Shown: piece after piece, positions 6,373 to 10,585 of the stretch | How the letters are laid out: the number at the start of each line of letters is the position of its first letter | How positions within the stretch are numbered: the first letter of the stretch is position 1 | Source of the DNA: Treponema sp. UBA3870 | GTDB taxonomy: Bacteria > Spirochaetota > Spirochaetia > Treponematales > Treponemataceae | Direction of reading: 5' to 3' | Length of the DNA: 10,585 nucleotides | Assembly: GCA_002392275.1 (NCBI GenBank) | Contig: DGGQ01000135.1 | Location: 1 to 10,585 of the forward strand | The notes under the pieces: generated by a model | The model's database searches: none | Told to the model about the DNA's origin: nothing | The model's input: only the letters and a program-made list of their open reading frames with translations | Translations under genes and position numbers: made by a program

Positions 6373-8100
6373 TTACAAATCCTCTATGCTAAGGTCGAGC
6401 GGCTCTATGTCCTGAAGGAACTCGTACGCGTGGCCTATGCTCTCGTTCGCCTTGACCAGCATCGCCTTGAAAACCCTGTTTTCCTTTCCACCCAGCTTCG
6501 CAAGATTCACGACCGGACCATAGTAAGGTGTAGTGTTGTCCCCTATGATTCCTCCAAGAAGATTTTTCATGCTGCGGCACGCCTTTCCAAAATTCTTTAT
6601 CATCTGGGCGACCGTCTTCTCTATGGAAGTCATTGTGTCGTTCAGCCTTGCCTCGTCAACACTGGAGATTGATTTCTTCACCTCGTAGGAACTGAAAATC
6701 TGCGCGTACTCACCCCCGGCGGAAAGCTGTCTGGCAAGAAGCTCCAGCGCGTCATCAACACGGATAAAAATGTTAAGGGACTCTGAGAATTCAATCCTGT
6801 TCTCGCGCATGGCAAAATCACCCTCCACGGATGTTGTCGAGAGAACCGAATTGAACTGCGGGAACTGGTTCTTGAAATAATAGTTTATGAATCCAAGTGT
6901 CAGCTGGTAGTGGAAAGTCTTCGAAACATTCTGAGCCTCCCAGGGTCTGACCGGATAAAGAGGGAAATCCACGATTGCAAAATATTCCTTGAGCTTGTAC
7001 TTGATTTTCTCCTTTTTTGAATCACGCTCCCAGTTGTTCCACCGACGTTCAAACAGGAGCTTCCACTGGCCCCTGTACTTCTGGAACCATCCCTCGCCTC
7101 CTCCATAAGCCTCCGGAGTGTAGACCGAATTCTCAAAAACAAGGCGTGCGATCTTCAGTATGGGGACTGTCCTCACGAACATCTTGATTATTCCGTTCTG
7201 GGCGGCGGCGTTGTTGATAAAGTTGGTGCTGTCCTCATCCTCACCGCTTGTGATTTCGCCATTATCCGCAACCGCCAGGTTCTTTTTCTTCGTGACCATG
7301 TAGAGAGCCTGGACAGACTCATCCGTCAGCGGCACATAGCTCGAAAGGATTTTTGTAAGCTCGCCAAAATCACTCTTGACCTGGGCAAAATCGCAGCCCC
7401 TCGCCCCCTCGACCACGACCTCGAACTTTGAAATTATGCGTCCAAAGGGGAGCCTCGCAAACTGTCTCAGCCATTCAACCCCACGGACGGCGGCATACAT
7501 TTCGGCCTTCTTTGTGCCGGATATTCCATCAATCGCCTTCTCCATTTTATTCACAAGGAGTGACTTCATGTCGGACGTAACCGTAACGTTAAGGGCATAC
7601 TGGTATGGGTCCGCCTCGCTTCTGATTTCATCACCAAGCTCAGGGGCCAAAAGGGAACCAAGCACCATATAGAACGTGCCGTTGTTTCCTTCGTACTTTG
7701 CGACATAGGGGGCAAAAAATTCGGCGGCCTTTTTCAGTTCGGCAAGTTTCTCGTAGAACGTGGGTCCAAGCTGCCTCCGCTTGAAATCAATAAGACCGGG
7801 GCCAACCTTGTCCACGCTTCTCGCAATCTCACGCATCAGGGACTTGTTCAGGACCCCCTCCATGGTGGAATTTGTAAAGGTCGCGGTCAGCCAGAAAATA
7901 AACCTCTTAAAAAATGACAGACTCTTTATCTTGGCGGCGAGGTCCTCGGTTTTCTCCTTCTGCGCATCATCGGCGATGTCATTAGGCTCCATGCCTTCAA
8001 CAGTTTTTCCCTGTTTCATATTTTTTAACATCTGCTCTCGCTCGCCCTTGCTGATTTCTGTAACAAGGTCGTTGAAAGTCGAATTATCATTTTGCGCCAT
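6373..8100 (-). CDS. Large cytoplasmic protein resembling spirochaete-specific DUF5312 family
   Basis: A 575-residue protein with no signal peptide and no convincing transmembrane helix. The N-terminal 55 residues are charged and Gln/Lys/Asp-rich. A hydrophobic, aromatic patch follows (SFFKRFIFWLTATFTN, about 62-77), which could associate with membrane. The rest is a mix of helices with many aromatic residues, for instance GGGEGWFQKYRGQWKLLFER near the middle and FPLYPVRPWEAQ after it. The overall look matches, from memory, a family confined to spirochaetes and annotated only as DUF5312; I could not check this. No enzymatic motif was recognised. GGAG (8108-8111) sits 7 bases before the ATG, and a sigma-70-like promoter lies just upstream. 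The tight link to pgeF suggests the two are made together, but this does not establish a function. Confidence 0.85.
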   Translation of the reverse strand: MAQNDNSTFNDLVTEISKGEREQMLKNMKQGKTVEGMEPNDIADDAQKEKTEDLAAKIKSLSFFKRFIFWLTATFTNSTMEGVLNKSLMREIARSVDKVGPGLIDFKRRQLGPTFYEKLAELKKAAEFFAPYVAKYEGNNGTFYMVLGSLLAPELGDEIRSEADPYQYALNVTVTSDMKSLLVNKMEKAIDGISGTKKAEMYAAVRGVEWLRQFARLPFGRIISKFEVVVEGARGCDFAQVKSDFGELTKILSSYVPLTDESVQALYMVTKKKNLAVADNGEITSGEDEDSTNFINNAAAQNGIIKMFVRTVPILKIARLVFENSVYTPEAYGGGEGWFQKYRGQWKLLFERRWNNWERDSKKEKIKYKLKEYFAIVDFPLYPVRPWEAQNVSKTFHYQLTLGFINYYFKNQFPQFNSVLSTTSVEGDFAMRENRIEFSESLNIFIRVDDALELLARQLSAGGEYAQIFSSYEVKKSISSVDEARLNDTMTSIEKTVAQMIKNFGKACRSMKNLLGGIIGDNTTPYYGPVVNLAKLGGKENRVFKAMLVKANESIGHAYEFLQDIEPLDLSIEDL

Positions 8101-8123
8101 ATCTCAGCTCCATTTTTTCATGT

Positions 8124-8150
8124 ATTATAATAACAAGGGTTCACCGGCAA
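8124..8150 (-). promoter_or_regulatory. Candidate sigma-70 promoter for the 575-residue gene and pgeF
   Basis: On the minus strand a perfect -10 box TATAAT (8124-8129) is preceded by TTGCCG (8145-8150) at 15 bp. Using the overlapping TAATAC as -10 gives 17 bp. The predicted start is about 15-20 nt before the ATG at 8100, leaving room for the GGAG ribosome-binding site. The spacing is slightly short for the best -10, hence moderate confidence. Confidence 0.5.
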
Positions 8151-8227
8151 ACATGATACCTCTTCCATTATCGGCTTAAATCGTGATTTTGGGAAGTCCC
8201 GGCGCGTCAATTGTTTAAGAAAATTCC

Positions 8228-8242
8228 TTTATAAATTATAAA
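8228..8242. repeat. AT-rich perfect palindrome in ptsN 3' intergenic region
   Basis: TTTATAA, a central A, then TTATAAA form a 15-bp perfect dyad between the HTH-EIIA gene and the 575-residue gene. No T-run adjoins it as in a terminator. It could be an operator or simply low-complexity AT-rich sequence. The rest of the 194-base intergenic region (8101-8294) shows only the promoter at 8124-8150. Confidence 0.35.
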
Positions 8243-8294
8243 CAGGAGGTCCCTCAAGAGCAGAACAGTCCGACAGCCTCGTTACCAAGCATGC

Positions 8295-8939
8295 TCATTC
8301 TGTCAGAAGCCTGTACGCCTCCATCTGGTCGGTGGACTTCAAAAGAGAATCCCTAAGCTCCGGCTCCTTCAGTTTTGATGTGAAATAGGAGAGCGTCTGG
8401 AGATAGTAGTTGTGCTGGTTGCTGGCCGCCGCAATCATAAAGAGGAGCCTAACCGGAACCTCGTCTATCGCCTGGAAATCGATTATGTCAACCCTTGATA
8501 TTCCAACCGCCACCACCAAATCCGTCACGGAGGAAATTCTAACATGCGGTATGGCAATTCCACGGCCCATAGCGGTGGACATAAGCTCCTCGCGCCTCAG
8601 GATTTCGGTCTCAAGCTCCTTGGCATCCTTAATCTGGGGAGCCGTCGCAAGTGTCTGCGAAAGACGCACAAGAGCGTCCCTCTTGGTCTGGTGCTCCATG
8701 AAAACAATCCTCTCCGGGGAAAGGATGTTCCTGACAAGAACCGACATGTCTCCGGGAGCCGAAGTCCTTGAGGAAAGCCTGTCGTTGACCCAGCGCTCAA
8801 TCTCGTCGCGCTTGAACCGCCACACGGTCCCAATCTTCCCGCTCGGAATCTCGCCTTTCTGCGCCCAGTCGTAAACGGTACGCTCGCTCACACGCAGATA
8901 TTTGGCAACCTCTTCTATTGTAAGTATATCGTCTTCCAA
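8295..8939 (-). CDS. HTH (excisionase/MerR-like) - PTS EIIA(Ntr) fusion regulator, PtsN-like
   Basis: A two-domain protein of about 214 residues. The N-terminal 50 residues are an excisionase-type helix-turn-helix (LTIEEVAKYLRVSERTVYDW, then GKIGTVWRFKRDEIERW) that should bind DNA. After a linker comes a type-2 PTS EIIA domain with the phosphorylatable His (about residue 132) in GRGIAIPHVRI, as in PtsN. No sugar-specific EIIB or EIIC gene is nearby, so a regulatory phosphorelay role is likely. The frame extends to an ATG at 8978, but I chose the TTG at 8937-8939: it starts EDDILTIEEV, is preceded at 5 bases by GGGGGA (8945-8950), and the longer version would start within the predicted promoter and has no ribosome-binding site. 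Such HTH-EIIA fusions are, as I recall, found in treponemes. Its targets are unknown. Confidence 0.9.
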   Translation of the reverse strand: MEDDILTIEEVAKYLRVSERTVYDWAQKGEIPSGKIGTVWRFKRDEIERWVNDRLSSRTSAPGDMSVLVRNILSPERIVFMEHQTKRDALVRLSQTLATAPQIKDAKELETEILRREELMSTAMGRGIAIPHVRISSVTDLVVAVGISRVDIIDFQAIDEVPVRLLFMIAAASNQHNYYLQTLSYFTSKLKEPELRDSLLKSTDQMEAYRLLTE

Positions 8940-8965
8940 AATATTCCCCCGAACTTTTATGTAGA

Positions 8966-8994
8966 ATATTGCATTCATTGCGTTTTTTTGTCAA
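8966..8994 (-). promoter_or_regulatory. Candidate sigma-70 promoter for the HTH-EIIA gene
   Basis: A perfect -35 box TTGACA (8989-8994, minus strand) is followed after 17 bp by CAATAT (8966-8971) or, at 20 bp, by TATTCT. The predicted start lies about 8956-8960, upstream of GGGGGA and the TTG start codon. This supports the shorter reading frame because the alternative ATG (8976-8978) falls inside the promoter. Confidence 0.6.
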
Positions 8995-9055
8995 GTATCG
9001 CAAAAGATTTTATGGGATTTGCAGATTGAAAACATCCGGGCCAGTAAATTTTGAC

Positions 9056-9088
9056 AAAAAAAGACCCTCCGATAAAAATCGAAGGGTC
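9056..9088 (-). terminator. Intrinsic terminator of tRNA-Leu transcript
   Basis: Read on the minus strand, GACCCTTCGAT and ATCGGAGGGTC form an 11-bp stem (one G-T pair) around a TTTT loop (9063-9088), followed directly by seven T residues (9062-9056). It begins 7 bases after the tRNA 3' end. Confidence 0.93.
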
Positions 9089-9095
9089 ATCTAAG

Positions 9096-9177
9096 TGCGG
9101 AGAAGCCGACTTGAACGGCCACGCCTCGCAGCACTAGCACCTCAAGCTAGCGTGTCTACCAATTCCACCATCCCCGC
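9096..9177 (-). tRNA. tRNA-Leu (anticodon GAG)
   Basis: An 82-nt class II tRNA on the minus strand. The acceptor stem is GCGGGGA paired with TCTCCGC (one G-T pair) plus discriminator A. The D arm has the leucine-type AATTGGTAGACACG. The anticodon arm CTAGCTTGAGGTGCTAG gives anticodon GAG, which reads CUC and CUU. A long variable arm follows, as expected for tRNA-Leu, and the T arm contains GTTCAAGTC. The 3' CCA is not encoded and must be added by the nucleotidyltransferase. The gene forms its own transcription unit, with a consensus promoter 14 bp upstream and a terminator directly downstream. Confidence 0.97.
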
Positions 9178-9190
9178 ATTGATGTATTTT

Positions 9191-9219
9191 AGTATATATA
9201 TTTTTTACTTCCATGTCAA
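9191..9219 (-). promoter_or_regulatory. Sigma-70 promoter of tRNA-Leu(GAG)
   Basis: On the minus strand a perfect -35 box TTGACA (9214-9219) and -10 box TATACT (9191-9196) are separated by exactly 17 bp. The spacer is AT-rich. Transcription would begin a few bases before the tRNA 5' end at 9177, consistent with a short precursor leader trimmed by RNase P. Confidence 0.88.
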
Positions 9220-9294
9220 GCATAAAAATCGAAAATCTGTAAAAAATAAAAAAAATCAGCATGGAAATCTGCGGAAACAAAATCTCCTTACAAC

Positions 9295-9329
9295 AAAAAA
9301 AACCGCCACCACAAAAAAGCAGTGACGGT
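9295..9329 (-). terminator. Intrinsic terminator of the lipoprotein gene
   Basis: On the minus strand ACCGTCACTGC pairs with GTGGTGGCGGT as an 11-bp stem with three G-T pairs around a TTTTTT loop (9302-9329), followed by at least seven T residues (9301-9295). It starts 22 bases after the stop codon. Confidence 0.88.
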
Positions 9330-9350
9330 CTTAATTACATCCCGAAAGAC

Positions 9351-9860
9351 TTACTTGCTCAAATCCATCTTGACTGTACCAGGATTTGAAATGTCCGCCA
9401 AGGCCCGGGCATCGTCAAGCGAACTCCATGTCGCTCCCCCGTTGTCGTTAAGGCACTGCGTCAGATTCAGACGGTCGCCGCTCAGCGTGTAGTAGTAGGC
9501 AATCCATCCCGGTCGGTTCTTGTTGTATCCGTAAAGGTATCCATGCCTAGCGTCAATCCTTTTCTTTGCGCCACGCTCGAATGTCGTCATGTTGTTGCTG
9601 TAGCTTCTCTCGCCATTTGACTTTGTGGTAAAACATGTCAGCGTGTAGCTTCCACCGGACTCCGCAATCTCGTAGCTGTTTCCTGTACTCGACTGATTCC
9701 AGACTCCCTCGACCACGGCAGATGAATAGGAATCCCCGCTCGAATCAACAACAGTTCTTGGAACCGAGCCCAGAAGAATGCACCCACCAAAGATAAAGAG
9801 CGAGGCAAAGGCAAAAGCAACTCCGATTCCCGCCCTGACAAACACATTGGAACGTTTCAT
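9351..9860 (-). CDS. Small putative lipoprotein, function unknown
   Basis: A 169-residue protein with a lipoprotein signal peptide: basic start (MKRSNVFVR), hydrophobic core (residues 11-26) and FGGC with the lipid-acceptor Cys at 27. Phe at -3 departs from the strict Leu of the E. coli lipobox but is tolerated in spirochaetes. The mature 143 residues are Ser/Thr/Tyr/Asn-rich with alternating short stretches that suggest beta structure (GVWNQSS, SYTLTCF, YLYGYNK, IAYYYTLSGDRLNL). Cys76 and Cys136 could form a disulfide. The pattern is reminiscent of small lipocalin-like beta-barrel lipoproteins, but no family was recognised. GGAGG (9866-9870) lies 5 bases before the ATG. It has its own promoter and terminator, so it is monocistronic. 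The membrane in which it resides cannot be told. Confidence 0.85.
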   Translation of the reverse strand: MKRSNVFVRAGIGVAFAFASLFIFGGCILLGSVPRTVVDSSGDSYSSAVVEGVWNQSSTGNSYEIAESGGSYTLTCFTTKSNGERSYSNNMTTFERGAKKRIDARHGYLYGYNKNRPGWIAYYYTLSGDRLNLTQCLNDNGGATWSSLDDARALADISNPGTVKMDLSK

Positions 9861-9913
9861 AAGAACCTCCGATTTTAAATCAAAAATTGCACAAAAAATA
9901 TGCGCATGGATAA

Positions 9914-9942
9914 ATTGTACCCCATTTTTTCAATCGGCACAA
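9914..9942 (-). promoter_or_regulatory. Candidate sigma-70 promoter of the lipoprotein gene
   Basis: On the minus strand TACAAT (9914-9919) is a good -10 box and TTGTGC (9937-9942) a weak -35 box, at 17 bp. Transcription would start near 9907, giving a leader of about 46 nt before the ATG at 9860. The -35 match is poor, so an activator may help. Confidence 0.5.
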
Positions 9943-10009
9943 TAAATTTTTTCAGATTCCTTTAAACGTATTCAAAAATCAAATCAACACAAGCCGCGCG
10001 AATCAAAAA

Positions 10010-10321
10010 TTATCTGCAAAAAATCAGCTCCACCAGAAACACAATCGCACAGCACGCGCCCGCCACAACAGGAAGCCCGGCCCCGAAATATGCCATCACA
10101 ACACCGGCCACAAGGGCAACAAGTCCCGACCACACAATCTGCGTTGACTCAAAGATTGCCGGAAAGGTCATAAGAGCGAGAGTCACATAGGGCGCATAAT
10201 ATAGAAAAGATTTGACGAATCGATTTTTTATCGGCTTCCTGAATATTGTCAGAGGCAGGACACGAATCAAATACGAAACCCCGAACGCAACAAAAATGTA
10301 AATCCAGATTTTTCCATCCAT
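10010..10321 (-). CDS. azlD: AzlD family branched-chain amino acid export subunit
   Basis: A 103-residue small membrane protein with about four hydrophobic helices, the usual size for AzlD. Recognisable features are the N-terminal helix, then YLIRVLPLTIF (about residues 17-27), the SFLYYAPYVTLALMTFPAIF segment (about 38-57) and a C-terminal helix pair with small Gly/Ala/Val-rich residues. With AzlC it forms a pair linked to export of branched-chain amino acids and their analogues across the cytoplasmic membrane. The frame is open to an ATG at 10375, but I chose 10321: GGAG (10329-10332) sits 7 bases before it, only 4 bases separate it from the azlC stop, and the longer form would overlap azlC by 50 bp. 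No terminator was seen downstream (9961-10009). Confidence 0.9.
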   Translation of the reverse strand: MDGKIWIYIFVAFGVSYLIRVLPLTIFRKPIKNRFVKSFLYYAPYVTLALMTFPAIFESTQIVWSGLVALVAGVVMAYFGAGLPVVAGACCAIVFLVELIFCR

Positions 10322-10325
10322 AATA

Positions 10326-10585
10326 TTACTCCGCACCACTTTTTTTTGAATCATCCACAGGCCGGACAACAGCAAGGACTGCCGAAATCAGCACGGTCAG
10401 AATGATTGTCCTCGTGCTTGCCGAAATTGACTTTACCCCCGGAATCCTGGAGCATGCGAAACTCAATGCAAAACTAGCGGCAACGGCAACCGCAATCGCA
10501 CGATTTTTTCTTGCGGGTGGAATTATTATCGCGATGAACATTCCGTAAAGCGAAAGCGAAAGCGCGCTAACAATTCCGACCGGAA
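10326..10585 (-). CDS. azlC: AzlC family branched-chain amino acid permease, C-terminal part (5' end outside window)
   Basis: The minus-strand frame stays open to the window edge, so only about the last 86 residues are present. They include SLYGMFIAIIIPPARKNRAI, the conserved loop-helix near the end of the AzlC core, then two more hydrophobic segments (VAVAASFALSFAC and TIILTVLISAVLAVV) and a short charged tail ending SKKSGAE. AzlC is the large subunit of the AzlCD exporter. The internal ATG at 10541 is not the true start, since homology continues upstream of it to the edge. The gene is followed after 4 bp by azlD, the standard order, and the two must be co-transcribed from a promoter outside the window. 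Confidence 0.9.
   Translation of the reverse strand, partial: PVGIVSALSLSLYGMFIAIIIPPARKNRAIAVAVAASFALSFACSRIPGVKSISASTRTIILTVLISAVLAVVRPVDDSKKSGAE

Noticed and set aside
8191..8200. GGGAAGTCCC palindrome
   Set aside because: Only 4-bp arms, single occurrence and no positional relation to a promoter.
8244..8294. AGGAGG on the plus strand suggesting a small gene after 8250
   Set aside because: No ATG, GTG or TTG at a suitable distance and no coding frame of meaningful length follows.
9096..9177. tRNA-Leu as an integration site for a mobile element
   Set aside because: No integrase gene, direct repeat of the tRNA 3' end, or atypical flanking genes are visible in the window.
9095..9325. Plus-strand open frame of 76 codons
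   Set aside because: It runs across the tRNA-Leu gene, its promoter and a terminator; the product is Lys/Asn low-complexity.
10549..10564. Tandem GCGAAA-type repeat at the window edge
   Set aside because: It is the complement of alternating Leu-Ser codons in the azlC coding sequence and is explained by the protein.

Overview
The window looks like chromosomal DNA of a spirochaete, most likely a host-associated Treponema. The clues are a fused HTH-EIIA(Ntr) regulator, a large cytoplasmic protein resembling a spirochaete-restricted family (DUF5312-like, recalled from memory), a lipoprotein with a relaxed spirochaetal lipobox, and moderate G+C. This is inference from gene content; no rRNA or species marker is present.

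Layout, plus strand: the window opens inside an adenosine deaminase gene (1-417), which ends at a strong intrinsic terminator (461-494). A regulatory region follows (about 500-681). It holds a consensus-perfect sigma-54 promoter, TTGGCACGGTTTTTGCA at 643-659, preceded by two different repeat families placed where an enhancer-binding protein would sit. This promoter reads into a compact four-gene run: a divergent sigma-70-like factor (682-1707), an RdgB/HAM1 nucleotide pyrophosphatase overlapping it by 74 bp, a membrane protein with one EF-hand loop (2382-4559), and a DUF368/PopT-type polyprenyl-phosphate transporter (4578-5600).

Layout, minus strand: pgeF (5590-6369) is convergent with and overlaps the DUF368 gene by 11 bp. 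It lies 3 bp downstream of a 575-residue protein of unknown function (6373-8100). Upstream are an HTH-EIIA(Ntr) gene (8295-8939, probable TTG start), a monocistronic tRNA-Leu(GAG) with its own promoter and terminator (9096-9177), a small lipoprotein gene with promoter and terminator (9351-9860), and azlD plus the 3' part of azlC (10010-10585), a branched-chain amino acid exporter pair.

The most interesting reading is a sigma cascade: a sigma-54 promoter driving a sigma-70-type factor, formally like RpoN to RpoS in Borrelia, with nucleotide-pool sanitation and envelope genes downstream of it. A PtsN-like regulator, a family often tied to nitrogen and sigma-54 physiology, lies about 3 kb beyond the end of that operon. 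No mobile element, CRISPR array or rRNA was seen, and no gene-free stretch exceeds 300 bases.
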